The notes under the pieces: model-generated
The model's database searches: none
The model's input: only the letters and a program-made list of their open reading frames with translations
What the model was told of the DNA's origin: nothing
Virus record (IMG/VR): IMGVR_UViG_3300037882_003154
Location: 1-64,000 of that record
Source of the DNA: a virus
Length of the DNA: 64,000 nucleotides
Reading direction: 5' to 3' (one strand)
Made by a program: the position numbers and the translations under genes
In this document: positions 52,882 to 62,430 of the stretch, piece by piece
Layout of the letters: each line of letters begins with the position of its first letter
Position numbering within the stretch: position 1 is the first letter of the stretch

Positions 52882-55800
52882 CTAATGATGACCACCCAAA
52901 ACATTGATATCATACACTGGTAAATTGCTTATATTCTGATGTTTGATATTTTCAGAAATCACATTCTTATTTAGATAGTGACCAGCTTTATTTCCATACC
53001 AAATAGTATACTTATACCAATCTTCCCATGTGCTTCTATGATCTTTTTGTCTATTAATATGATATCTAATTGGGGATTCTTCTAAAATTATGGGCGACTG
53101 CACTAAAATAGATTGATAGTATTCATAAATATTATACGACAGATCTATGGATAAAATATCATTCACTATTGGCAGTTGTATTAAAGATTTATTTAATTTT
53201 ATACCATCCATTACTATCCTGTCAAGACTATATATGCCCTTGGATTTTAGATAGCTCAATATCAGGTCCTCACAGTCCTGATAAAAGCCATCTAGGTTAT
53301 TTTCTTTGATGGTTTTAATCAATATAAATTCATCATGTGGATACCAGATATTTAACCACTCTGGTGCTGGACAATATTCAGGACCACCATTTTGTATGCT
53401 CTTCGCGCCATCTATGAAAAATTTTCTTATACCATTCAATACTGGATATTTAGACAAATCAGATTCAAAGAACAAATCAAACCAATCTTTATATGGTATG
53501 TCTGTTATTGTTCTTAGTGTAGCTATTGGTATTTGTAATATCTTATCAAAGTATAAAAACGCGACCATCCAGCAAAAAGCCCTTGTTTTGATCCAATCCT
53601 CCTTTGGACATGAATCGGTTCCCACAACCAATTCTTGCCATTCGTCTACACCATCTTCAGATGGTTCTAGTGAATTGTGCATAGAAATAGCAATGCTATC
53701 AATGATTATCATTCCATATTTTTTTTGATAGTCTTTGGTCCCCATCCCTGCATTCGGTAAAATAGATAAGTTATTAAATTGTATTCGGTTGTGTTGACCA
53801 TCTTCTACCAGTTTGGCTATATTACATTTCATGCTATCATAAGTTTCACATGGCATACCTAATATTAAGTCAGTATATGTTGGTATCTTTTCTTGTGCAA
53901 ATCTTTTTTGTAGACTAGCATAAGATTCTGATGATATATTTCCTCTTTTAATAGAGTCAAGCGTGTCTTTGTTTAAAGACTGGATTGATAAAGTCACACC
54001 CTTGTTCAGACCGTAATCCCCAAGTATCTTTTGTACTTGAAATACTCTGTCTGTAGCATTTTTGGCATTTTGCACAGACAAAGCTTTTGGATATCCATAT
54101 TTTTCCTTATTAGTACCAACATATTGAGCTATATCTATTGCTCTCTTGAGCATCCCAAAATTTGCATCACAACAAAATATAAATTCTATCTTGTACTCAG
54201 ACATCCAGTCCACTTCTTTATATAATCTGTCCATATCAAACTGTGATACTTTAGAGGCTATTGCAGAGCCCCAGTCACAGAAACTTTGTTTAATTAAAAC
54301 TCCCCCACTAGCAACCATGAATGTTGGTGGATTTCCGATATCATATATGTCTTTGGCATCGGTCTTTATTATATCAACTATCTCACACTTATAAATATTT
54401 TCTATGTTAGTTTCATTTACAAATCTGCATTTTTGATCTGCCTCATACCAATAAATATTATATATATCATTATTACCATAGGCATCTGTGCATTGTTGCG
54501 CACGATATATCCTCGATATATATCCAACCCATTGTAATACACAACACACTTCCATTGCTAGTATATGTGAGACTGTAGATAAAAATCTAGCGCCACTATC
54601 TGGAACATGTCCATCGGCAGCCCACAACCCATTCAGAAATGCCTCACAGACACTTTTTGGTGATCTAAAAATTAGTCTGGGAACTTTCAATTTATCCTTT
54701 TTGATTCCCATCCCGATGGATTCATTTAGAAATCTAACCAACAACCTAGAATCGACCCACCCATGTTTCATTTTTGTTGTGTTGTTGGCTTTGTGTACTT
54801 TGAGTTTGAGCCCAAATAGTTTATCAATTAGACAATGTAGTTTTTCTTCATATTTATCAGTAATAGCCATATGAAGTGATGGTCTAATACATGGGCTGCC
54901 ATCTTTGTCTGGCTTTCCTGCTGATAGACAGCCATCACCAATAATATATCCCAAAAACCAAGCCAAATCTTCATCTAAATATTCTGGTAGCCTTATCCTT
55001 TTTGGATCTCTTCTACCAATGCCTTTTGCATAATCTATTTTTAATTTTGGTATTGTCTGATATTCTATTACATTATTTTGACCAACTTGGATTGGGAGAT
55101 AATCGCCCACACCAAGGTCTTCGGCTTTTGCATCAATTAATTCTCCGGTTTTTCTGTCGAATAACTTGACATTATGCTCTGGGGTTACTTCTATAAAAGA
55201 ACCATTCCTAAGCTCTATTCTCAAGCATTCTCTTTTGCCCTGGTAGACCATTCTATTATCACTAATACACTTTGTATGTCTGTGTGTTGGATCATTACAT
55301 TCGATATGTTGTGTCTCATATATCTCTTCATCAAACTTAACTATTCTATCGGATAAAGCGATATAATTACTAGATGAGAAACAACATGAGAAAGGGCATC
55401 CTCGGTCGGTCTCCCACATGACCAACCACTGTTCATTGGGATTAGCCCACATAAGATCATTAAAGATCCCGGTCGTATATGGTGAGGGTATCTCATCTAA
55501 TGATTTTATTCTATCTATTTTGGGCTTGCCAACAAACCCACCATCCTTATTGATGTAGCTTATTGATTTTAGATCTTCAAATGTCTTGTCTTTAAAATTT
55601 TCTAGTATATGTGTAAATACTCTTTCGCCCTCACCATTTACAACCATATCAATAAATGGATTAGCCCTTAGAAATTCCTCAGATTTATCTGGAACTTGTG
55701 GACCACCAAATATGATAAATACATTTGGATTAATCTCTTTAATTGCTTTGGCTACTGCAAGCGACAGTCTTATGTTCCACACATAGGCTGAAAATGCTAC

Positions 55801-56013
55801 TATATCAGCGTCTTGAATTTTTTCTACTATTTTTTGTACTGGCTCGCGCTTATATATTGGAAGCAAAAATTCATAGCCATCTATATTCTTACAGTAGGTA
55901 CGAGCATATGCTTCCAGTAATCCGGCAGAATATGGTAAATAGTGACAGCCAGAAAAACTACTATTGATTTGGACTATTGTGATTCTTGTTTTAGACATAT
56001 GTTTTTCTATCAC
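52882..56013 (-). CDS. Cobalamin-type radical SAM enzyme interrupted by an intein
   Basis: A 1043-codon gene, counted from GTG 56013; ATG 55998 is an equally good start. Host domains: a cobalamin-binding-like N-terminus (about 10-140, AFSAYVWNIRLSLAVAKAI, IIFGGPQVP) and a radical SAM core. The [4Fe-4S] motif is C206-PFS-C210, then an intein (211-576), then S577-F-C579-DWG, giving C-x3-C-x2-C after splicing. Downstream, TDLILGMPCETYDSM and NNLSILPNAGMG are typical radical SAM strands. Such enzymes methylate or rearrange carbon centres. It lies within the sugar operon, so the substrate may be the deoxysugar. Without splicing the cluster cannot form. Confidence 0.88.
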   Translation of the reverse strand: MIEKHMSKTRITIVQINSSFSGCHYLPYSAGLLEAYARTYCKNIDGYEFLLPIYKREPVQKIVEKIQDADIVAFSAYVWNIRLSLAVAKAIKEINPNVFIIFGGPQVPDKSEEFLRANPFIDMVVNGEGERVFTHILENFKDKTFEDLKSISYINKDGGFVGKPKIDRIKSLDEIPSPYTTGIFNDLMWANPNEQWLVMWETDRGCPFSCCFSSSNYIALSDRIVKFDEEIYETQHIECNDPTHRHTKCISDNRMVYQGKRECLRIELRNGSFIEVTPEHNVKLFDRKTGELIDAKAEDLGVGDYLPIQVGQNNVIEYQTIPKLKIDYAKGIGRRDPKRIRLPEYLDEDLAWFLGYIIGDGCLSAGKPDKDGSPCIRPSLHMAITDKYEEKLHCLIDKLFGLKLKVHKANNTTKMKHGWVDSRLLVRFLNESIGMGIKKDKLKVPRLIFRSPKSVCEAFLNGLWAADGHVPDSGARFLSTVSHILAMEVCCVLQWVGYISRIYRAQQCTDAYGNNDIYNIYWYEADQKCRFVNETNIENIYKCEIVDIIKTDAKDIYDIGNPPTFMVASGGVLIKQSFCDWGSAIASKVSQFDMDRLYKEVDWMSEYKIEFIFCCDANFGMLKRAIDIAQYVGTNKEKYGYPKALSVQNAKNATDRVFQVQKILGDYGLNKGVTLSIQSLNKDTLDSIKRGNISSESYASLQKRFAQEKIPTYTDLILGMPCETYDSMKCNIAKLVEDGQHNRIQFNNLSILPNAGMGTKDYQKKYGMIIIDSIAISMHNSLEPSEDGVDEWQELVVGTDSCPKEDWIKTRAFCWMVAFLYFDKILQIPIATLRTITDIPYKDWFDLFFESDLSKYPVLNGIRKFFIDGAKSIQNGGPEYCPAPEWLNIWYPHDEFILIKTIKENNLDGFYQDCEDLILSYLKSKGIYSLDRIVMDGIKLNKSLIQLPIVNDILSIDLSYNIYEYYQSILVQSPIILEESPIRYHINRQKDHRSTWEDWYKYTIWYGNKAGHYLNKNVISENIKHQNISNLPVYDINVLGGHH
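54286..55383 (-). mobile_element. Intein with LAGLIDADG homing endonuclease
   Basis: A 366-residue intein inside the radical SAM gene. It begins at Cys211 (CFSSSNYIALSDRI, block A), has TPEH (277-280, block B), two LAGLIDADG motifs (LGYIIGDGCL near 354-363, and LNGLWAADGH near 460-469) and ends ASGGVLIKQ. The last residue is Gln576 with Lys575 before it, instead of the usual His-Asn, and the next residue is Ser577. The two host parts join in register at the C-x3-C-x2-C motif. The endonuclease would make the element mobile. Confidence 0.85.
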
Positions 56014-56683
56014 CCTTTTCGTGCTCTTTAATCATAGATAGAAAAACATTTCTGGCACTGTCTATATCTGTGTCGTTTCTAGTAGAACTATTTCCAAATG
56101 GATACAAACAAGCCCTATCGTATTCTAGTGGAAATTGATTATGAGCCCACATCCAATATCCTAGCCAACTGTCTGCATAATGATGTCTATACTCTGGATT
56201 AAAAAGACATCCACACAACTCATTTTCTATCGTACTAGAATGAAAAATTGGAAACCTTGGCATTATGCAATGTGGTACTAGATTTTTCCCGCTAAGATTA
56301 CAGTCGTCGTCCAAGTAACACGGATTTGTGTATCCATATCCATTGTGTATCGGCAGTGAAATGATCTTGAATTTATGGTTCTGATAGTTATTTTCTAAAT
56401 CATAGAATACACTAAATATATTTGGGTCGAATTGCTTATCATCAGTAGACAAAACAATATAATCACTATTTGTTTGTGTAAAAAGATAATTGTATGATCT
56501 AACAGATCCTAGTTGTTTATCATCATTAATCCACACAACTTTTGGTTGATCAACACTTTCTTTAGATAATAATACTATTTCATAGTCTATATTCAACGAA
56601 TCAGCATTATATATAGACTGAATGGTTGTTTGTGCTCCACCAACAAAGGCTTTGTTTGTGGCTAATATAAAAGACACTTTCAT
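55991..56683 (-). CDS. Family 2-type glycosyltransferase
   Basis: A 230-residue GT-A protein. KVSFILATNKAFVGGAQTTIQSI opens the nucleotide-binding fold; STDDKQFDP holds the likely DxD-type acidic pair (STDD). The C-terminus (DSWLGYWMWAHNQF) is aromatic. Its stop overlaps the radical SAM gene by 23 bases. It transfers a sugar in the operon's glycan assembly. Confidence 0.75.
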   Translation of the reverse strand: MKVSFILATNKAFVGGAQTTIQSIYNADSLNIDYEIVLLSKESVDQPKVVWINDDKQLGSVRSYNYLFTQTNSDYIVLSTDDKQFDPNIFSVFYDLENNYQNHKFKIISLPIHNGYGYTNPCYLDDDCNLSGKNLVPHCIMPRFPIFHSSTIENELCGCLFNPEYRHHYADSWLGYWMWAHNQFPLEYDRACLYPFGNSSTRNDTDIDSARNVFLSMIKEHEKGDRKTYV

Positions 56684-57495
56684 TCTGGTCCTAATGTTCT
56701 GGGCTTATTATTTCTAACTTCGATCAAAAATTCTACAACCTCATCCTCCGCATATAGATATTTGATGGGATTGCCCCTATATTCCCAAAACCTTCGCATG
56801 GCTTGTGTATCATATCCACAGACCGCTCTAGGTTTAAATCTATTGTCCTCTGTATATGTACACAACATAGGACCGCTTCCTTTGCCAAGAATAGACTCAC
56901 ATTGATTGCTAATATGCGATAGTTCTATTAGGTTTTTATCCGAACAATCTATCACATTATTTTTTGATGGCGCTTTCGATGTACAGTAAAAATTAAATTC
57001 TGGAAATATATTACACAAATTTTCTATATCAAACTCAAAAGATGTTGGATGACTGCGCTGAACACCATTTTCTATATATATGCCCCTTCCGATAATTTTA
57101 ATATCGCACAAAACATTAAAATCTATCATTGGTACTTCTTTGTGATACAACTCTATACCAAGATTATATATTTTAGATTGTCTGTTAAATGTTTCGACTA
57201 TATTAATCCAATTGTGTTGATATTTAATATCTAAGTCTCTATATGTACCACAATGTGTATTAATTGGCATATATCCATTCGGACACAACCGAACTAAATC
57301 AATGGATAGTGGAAAATTCTCGTCTTCTTGTGATACTATGTGCTGAACAAACAAATCCTCATATAAATAGTAATGATTAGCATAACATCCAACGGCTATA
57401 TTTAGTTGTGGGTATTTTAATAACTCTTTAATAAGAGCCCGGTTGGTTATTATATCACCATAATGCAGGTTGTTATAAAGGTAGATATTGTGCAT
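56680..57495 (-). CDS. GT-B glycosyltransferase-like protein
   Basis: A 271-residue protein. HYGDIITNRALIKELLKYP and a LGKGSGPMLCTYTEDN segment (around 207-222) recall heptosyltransferase-like GT-B proteins. The central part is diverged. It overlaps the next gene by four bases (ATG inside). Likely part of the sugar-transfer set. Confidence 0.6.
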   Translation of the reverse strand: MHNIYLYNNLHYGDIITNRALIKELLKYPQLNIAVGCYANHYYLYEDLFVQHIVSQEDENFPLSIDLVRLCPNGYMPINTHCGTYRDLDIKYQHNWINIVETFNRQSKIYNLGIELYHKEVPMIDFNVLCDIKIIGRGIYIENGVQRSHPTSFEFDIENLCNIFPEFNFYCTSKAPSKNNVIDCSDKNLIELSHISNQCESILGKGSGPMLCTYTEDNRFKPRAVCGYDTQAMRRFWEYRGNPIKYLYAEDEVVEFLIEVRNNKPRTLGPE

Positions 57496-58001
57496 TATTT
57501 TTGAGCTACATCTTCGTATGTATAATTGATTTTAAATATATCAAAAGTTTTAAATCCTCGAACGCCAGCCAGCATGTCTCGAAATAAATCTTGTATATTG
57601 TTCCATAGAAAATCGTATTCTTGTTTTATCAGATCTGTTTTTTCAGGCACATGATCTATCGTATGTAGATATTTAATATAGCATATGTTAGCTTTATCGA
57701 TTATATTTCCTATTCCTTCGGTGTTTATATAATCAAAATTTGGTTTTTGGTATTTAACAAAGATATTATTCATTTTGTTGATTGTGTCGTTTCTAGACAT
57801 ATTGTTAGCTTTGCCAACATTATACGTATAATTTTCAAGAAGATGCCACATCTCATAATGATTGTAGGCATTTATAACACCAAGCACGACATATTCATCT
57901 GCCACTAATGGATCTAAATCAAAAATGGTTAAATTCGATTTATGCCAGTGATTAAGGTTGTCCTCTATTGTCTTTTTCATTAAACTCAAATCAAGTTGCA
58001 T
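57495..58001 (-). CDS. Protein of unknown function in the glycan operon
   Basis: About 168 residues from ATG 58001 (MQLDLSL); an ATG at 58022 is possible but overlaps the upstream gene more. Mostly helical, with no recognisable domain. Located between glycosyltransferases. Could be a partner protein. Confidence 0.5.
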   Translation of the reverse strand: MQLDLSLMKKTIEDNLNHWHKSNLTIFDLDPLVADEYVVLGVINAYNHYEMWHLLENYTYNVGKANNMSRNDTINKMNNIFVKYQKPNFDYINTEGIGNIIDKANICYIKYLHTIDHVPEKTDLIKQEYDFLWNNIQDLFRDMLAGVRGFKTFDIFKINYTYEDVAQK

Positions 58002-58939
58002 ATTGTTAACACCTTTTTCCAAAAATGTTCAGGGGAATAATTATCAATATATTTATTATATCCGCTATCTGCTATTTGCTGTCTCTCTTCATGATTAGCT
58101 AGATAGTAGCAACACTTATCTAGTATTTCAGCGCCGGAAAAGCTAACAAAATCCAATCCATCTATAAAAAATGGTGGATTATTTGTGTTTTTGCTATAAA
58201 AAGTTTCAGGGTAGTCTGATAACATAAACTTACCACACGCGGTAATTTCAAATGCTCTGCCCTTTCTTTGTTTTTGCCCATGACCAACAGATAGATTTAA
58301 ACATATTTTACAGTTTTTTATTAACGAAACATACTCGTCTATAGATAAATTGTCGTGATTTCCCGGACCACGACCGCCGCCAAAAAACACACTTATGCCG
58401 TTGTTTTGTAGATATTCTATGTATTGTTTTCTTTCTAATCTAGTAACATGACACCCGGCAAAGACAACATCAAACTTTTCTGATGTATTATTTGTATTAT
58501 ATATGCGTGTATCTTGTGGAACTTCTAGACAAAATACGTTTGGCAATTCTTCTCCGTGTCCCCAGTCAAACAGTATTTGAGGTGAGTATGGTGCATAGTC
58601 CCACCATCTATATGTCGGAGCAACATTAGATTGTTTATTATACATTATAGAGTCCCACCAACATGTGACAATCTTTTTGTTGGTTTTGCTTAATTTCTTA
58701 ACGGTATCTAATGTAGCGTTTATTCCATCGGGACAAGAAATAAACGCAATATCATAGTCTCTTTCTATCAATGCCTTATCAACATCGTTGCTGTCTACAA
58801 GATCTTCTGGACTAACAAATAAATGTTCATATGTTCCAATATTTGTACAAACATAAGATCCAACTAAATTGTGTATACTATTGGTTAGACCAAACTTTTC
58901 TAATACAAAATGTTTTTCTGTTATAAACAAAATCTTCAT
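57986..58939 (-). CDS. GT-B glycosyltransferase, tandem paralogue 3
   Basis: A 317-residue GT-B protein. Conserved segments shared with its two paralogues: FITEKHF at the start, an N-x-x-GSY motif, a YRWWDYAPYSPQILFD segment, FFGGGRGPG, CKICLNLSVGHG and QRKGRAFEITACGKFML near the C-terminus, the last being the acceptor-site helix of CgeB-type glycosyltransferases. It starts four bases into the next gene's end. The three genes were produced by tandem duplication and then diverged. Confidence 0.8.
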   Translation of the reverse strand: MKILFITEKHFVLEKFGLTNSIHNLVGSYVCTNIGTYEHLFVSPEDLVDSNDVDKALIERDYDIAFISCPDGINATLDTVKKLSKTNKKIVTCWWDSIMYNKQSNVAPTYRWWDYAPYSPQILFDWGHGEELPNVFCLEVPQDTRIYNTNNTSEKFDVVFAGCHVTRLERKQYIEYLQNNGISVFFGGGRGPGNHDNLSIDEYVSLIKNCKICLNLSVGHGQKQRKGRAFEITACGKFMLSDYPETFYSKNTNNPPFFIDGLDFVSFSGAEILDKCCYYLANHEERQQIADSGYNKYIDNYSPEHFWKKVLTICNLI

Positions 58940-59886
58940 TTAACACCGCATATATTACACACATTGCTCCAAAAATGGTATGCGCTATATTTTTCTAAAT
59001 ATTTGTTGTATAAATTTCTCGATATTTCTTTTCTCTCTATAGTATGATCAAGATAGTAGTCTATTTTAGACAACAAAGAGCCTTCATTGAATACTACATA
59101 TTCTTTATTTTCTTCTAACATTGACCACCCTTTATTTCTGAAATCTTCATCCCAATTGGCTAGCATAAATTTACCACAAGCAGCTATTTCAGATGTTCTA
59201 CATTTTCTTTGAAAAACACCGGGATGTCTCATACACATATGCAAACAAATTTTAGATTTTTTGAGTATATCTGCATAGTCTTCATTAGATAGATTTCCTT
59301 GATGATCACCACGACCACCACCGTATTTCAAATTATATCCATGCGATATAAGTGTGTTGATAATCTTTGGTCTTTCTACTGTAGATATAGCGCTTCCAGG
59401 AAATCCTATGTCATATTCATCACTAGTATTAGTAGTATTAAAAATGGTTTCATCTTGTGGAACCATCATTGCAAATACGTTTCTATAAATTTCTCCAACG
59501 CCATGATCAAAAAATATTTGTGGACAATATTCGGCATATTCCCACCATCTATATTCAGACTTTATATCAGAACCTAGTGGTATATCGACAGCATCATGCC
59601 ATATCATAGCAATCTTTTTGCTGCTACCATAAAGACCTTTTATCGTATGTAAATTTGCGTTTGGATTTCCAACAGATTCAGATATTACGGCTAAATTATA
59701 GTCTTGGTTTATCAAAATATCATCTATTGCCTCATTGGAAAATATTTCTTCAGGATCTATAAAAATCAATTCATATGTTCCAATACCGGAACTAATATAA
59801 GACCCAACCAGTGGACCAAAACTAACCGTATAGCCGTTTTTCTTTTGACCACAATATTTTTCCATGATAATTAATGTGTGTATCAT
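58936..59886 (-). CDS. GT-B glycosyltransferase, tandem paralogue 2
   Basis: A 316-residue GT-B protein. Start at ATG 59886 (MIHTLIIMEKYCG) is chosen because it overlaps the previous stop (ATGA) and aligns with the start of the paralogues. Conserved: YRWWEYAEYCPQIFFDHG, GGGRGDHQGN, SKICLHMCMRHPGVFQRKCRTSEIAACGKFML. It differs from the paralogues mainly in the central nucleotide-binding and acceptor parts, as expected after divergence to a different donor or acceptor. Confidence 0.8.
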   Translation of the reverse strand: MIHTLIIMEKYCGQKKNGYTVSFGPLVGSYISSGIGTYELIFIDPEEIFSNEAIDDILINQDYNLAVISESVGNPNANLHTIKGLYGSSKKIAMIWHDAVDIPLGSDIKSEYRWWEYAEYCPQIFFDHGVGEIYRNVFAMMVPQDETIFNTTNTSDEYDIGFPGSAISTVERPKIINTLISHGYNLKYGGGRGDHQGNLSNEDYADILKKSKICLHMCMRHPGVFQRKCRTSEIAACGKFMLANWDEDFRNKGWSMLEENKEYVVFNEGSLLSKIDYYLDHTIERKEISRNLYNKYLEKYSAYHFWSNVCNICGVK

Positions 59887-60827
59887 ACGCCGCACAAGTA
59901 TAGTACATTCGACCAAAATATAACTGGAGAGTATAGCCTTTGATATGTTTCATATATATTGTTGGCTATTTGCTGTCTTTCTATATCATGACTAAGCCAA
60001 TAATCTATTCTTTCTAAGATATTATCCATATCGAAGTGTATATAATCGTGGTTTTCTAGTAACAGATCCCATTTCTTTTCCCTAAATTCCTGTGTGAAAT
60101 TAGCCAACATAAATTTGCCACAAGCGGCTATTTCAGATGTTCTTCCTTTTCTCTGACCAACACCGGGTTTCCTATGGCAAAGATGCAAGCATATTTTTGA
60201 TTTTTTAAGTATACTAGCATAGTCCTCATTTGACAAATTACCCTGACCGGGACCACGACCACCTCCTGTCAACATTTTATATCCCCTATTAGAAATTTTG
60301 CCAAACAAATCCTCTCTATCTGGCATTGAAATAATTCTACCAGGAAATCCAAGGTCATACTCTTCTGTATTCGTGTTTTTGTTATACAATCTGTCGTCTT
60401 GTGGAGCCATTATACCATAAGCCCCAGGGTATACTTCTCCATTGCCCCAGTCTAACAAAATCTGTGTACAATACTGAGCATATTCCCACCATCTATAACC
60501 GAAACACCTAGTATTACATCCAACGGGCAGATCTATAGAATCGTGCCAAATCATCGCTATTTTTTTACTGCTACCTTTTAACTTTTTTGTTGTTTCAAGA
60601 CTGGCGTTTTTGCCATCAAACGATGATATGAATGCCAAATCATAATCATATGTCAATAATACATTGTCTATGGCTTCATTGGTCCACAAATTCTCGGGGT
60701 CTATAAAAACACATTCGTGTGTTCCGAAGTTTGTACATTCGTATGAGCCTATGAGATTATGGATACTGTTTGTGTAACCAAAAGCTGGACCGTGATAGTA
60801 TTTTTCTATTATAAATAGTACATGCAT
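59883..60827 (-). CDS. GT-B glycosyltransferase, tandem paralogue 1
   Basis: A 314-residue GT-B protein. Conserved: IEKYYHGPAFGYTNSIHNLIGSY, YRWWEYAQYCTQILLDWG, GGGRGPGQGN, CLHLCHRKPGVGQRKGRTSEIAACGKFML. It retains the QRKGR and AACGKF helix best of the three. Overlaps the next gene by four bases. Probably transfers a different sugar in the same glycan. Confidence 0.8.
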   Translation of the reverse strand: MHVLFIIEKYYHGPAFGYTNSIHNLIGSYECTNFGTHECVFIDPENLWTNEAIDNVLLTYDYDLAFISSFDGKNASLETTKKLKGSSKKIAMIWHDSIDLPVGCNTRCFGYRWWEYAQYCTQILLDWGNGEVYPGAYGIMAPQDDRLYNKNTNTEEYDLGFPGRIISMPDREDLFGKISNRGYKMLTGGGRGPGQGNLSNEDYASILKKSKICLHLCHRKPGVGQRKGRTSEIAACGKFMLANFTQEFREKKWDLLLENHDYIHFDMDNILERIDYWLSHDIERQQIANNIYETYQRLYSPVIFWSNVLYLCGV

Positions 60828-61427
60828 TTAAAGCCTCTCGTTGCCTGTTACTGTAACCTTCCACATACTATCTGGAAGCAACTCGTAGTTATCACCGAAC
60901 CAATCATAAACCGCCTGTTCAACTCCAACATGACCACGGTTTATCTCTCTGTCTCTGTATAGTTGTTTTGCACTATATTTGTTTGATGCTCCACGATGAT
61001 CGCAGTCGTGCCCACACAATATTCCACCAATCTTTACTTTCTCTAAACATCTTTCTATATCGCCCATAACATGAAAATAATTATGATCAGCATCTACAAA
61101 TGCTATATCTAGACTTCTATTAGGTATTTTTACTATTTGATCTACACTATTTCCCACCAAGATAGTCATGTATTCAAGATAGTCCTTTACATAATCTTTA
61201 AACTCTTGTAAAAATTTTTGCTCATAGAATTCGTATTCCGGTGGATCATAGACGCCATTACGATATGTATTGCTTTTAAACCAGTCAACAGCCCACAGAT
61301 GCCCCCCCATAGCAACCACATGTGGCATATATTCCCTGGTTGAATATCCTTCTCTAACACCAATTTCAGCCACCTTAATACCACCTATATTTAGCGACTT
61401 GACCAAATTAACAAAAGAACTAACCAT
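60828..61427 (-). CDS. SAM-dependent methyltransferase
   Basis: About 199 residues from ATG 61427, which has an AAAGGAGGA ribosome binding site (61440-61432) with ideal spacing; an upstream ATG at 61445 lacks one. The class I SAM motif I is VAEIGVREGYSTREYM (near 24-34), motif II around AVDWF, and DIAFVDADHNYFHVMGD with ILCGHDCDH completes the fold (Methyltransf_24 type). Such small methyltransferases act on sugar hydroxyls. It overlaps the epimerase gene by eight bases. Confidence 0.8.
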   Translation of the reverse strand: MVSSFVNLVKSLNIGGIKVAEIGVREGYSTREYMPHVVAMGGHLWAVDWFKSNTYRNGVYDPPEYEFYEQKFLQEFKDYVKDYLEYMTILVGNSVDQIVKIPNRSLDIAFVDADHNYFHVMGDIERCLEKVKIGGILCGHDCDHRGASNKYSAKQLYRDREINRGHVGVEQAVYDWFGDNYELLPDSMWKVTVTGNERL

Positions 61428-62430
61428 TCTTTCCTCCTTTAACATGTATTGTATACCAATCTACTACATCTGCAACCATTTTTTCAATATTTCTCTTAGG
61501 CGCCCATCCCAATAGTGTTTTAGCACGAGTATTATCAACAAATCTATTTTTTAGTGTTGATGGTTTATTTTTATTAAGCGACATCCTTGGTGTTATAAAC
61601 GAACCATTTTCATCTATTTTTGCTCCCTCGTGTTGTAAAGCATAACCAAGAATATCGATGGCGCTAAACGACTTTCCATATGCAATATTTATGGGCTCAA
61701 AATATGGAATCTTTTCTACCATAAGAAATACTGCATCAATGAAATCGTCTACATGCAAAAAGTCTCTAGTGTCTTTACCGTCTCCCCATACCTCAATTGG
61801 ATCATCACCATCAACTACCTTTTTTACTAATGCTGGTAATATATGCGATTTGGATGGATCAAAACAATCTCTCGGACCCACTATATTACTAGGTCTTGGT
61901 ACAATACATGTTATATTGTTGTCAATATATTTGGCAAAGAGTTCGCATAATTTTTCACTATATCTTTTCATATGACCCACACCGAAATAAACTTCTGCCG
62001 GGTCTTCAAAATGGAATTCTTCTTCTTTTACCGGATGGTCATAGGGCGGATATCCGGTAGTGCTAGATAGATAAACAAACGCTTTGACTTGTGCTTTATG
62101 GGCGGCAGCCAAGAGGTTGTAATTCATCTTGATATTTGGACCAACAAGATTAAGGATGTTTTCAGCCTGTGCTCCAGCACCATAGCTCTTGCCAGCACAA
62201 TGGAATACATAGTCTATTCCTCTACAGATGTAATCTACATCATAGTTTACTTCAAGATTTGCTCTCATTAAAGAATATGGCTTCAAATCCCCATCATATT
62301 CTTTGGGTATGGTATTATTAAACACTGCATAAACTCTAGCATTTTCTTTAATAAGTCTTTGCACGAAGTTAGAACCGATCATACCAGCAGAGCCAGTAAC
62401 CAAGCATTTTGTGTTTTTGAAAATACTCAT
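61420..62430 (-). CDS. NAD-dependent epimerase/dehydratase (GDP-fucose-synthase-like)
   Basis: A 336-residue extended SDR. NAD(P)-binding GSAGMIG (13-19), VFHCAGKSYG, SST (122-124) and YFGVGHMKRYSEKL near 148-160. RPSNIVGPRD and VWGDGKDTRDFLHVDD are typical of GDP-fucose-synthase-like epimerases. The catalytic Y-x3-K is unclear: at the expected place the sequence is V-G-H-M-K, with Y148 three residues further back, so the tyrosine may be missing or shifted. It could make GDP-L-fucose or GDP-6-deoxytalose type products. Confidence 0.75.
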   Translation of the reverse strand: MSIFKNTKCLVTGSAGMIGSNFVQRLIKENARVYAVFNNTIPKEYDGDLKPYSLMRANLEVNYDVDYICRGIDYVFHCAGKSYGAGAQAENILNLVGPNIKMNYNLLAAAHKAQVKAFVYLSSTTGYPPYDHPVKEEEFHFEDPAEVYFGVGHMKRYSEKLCELFAKYIDNNITCIVPRPSNIVGPRDCFDPSKSHILPALVKKVVDGDDPIEVWGDGKDTRDFLHVDDFIDAVFLMVEKIPYFEPINIAYGKSFSAIDILGYALQHEGAKIDENGSFITPRMSLNKNKPSTLKNRFVDNTRAKTLLGWAPKRNIEKMVADVVDWYTIHVKGGKNG

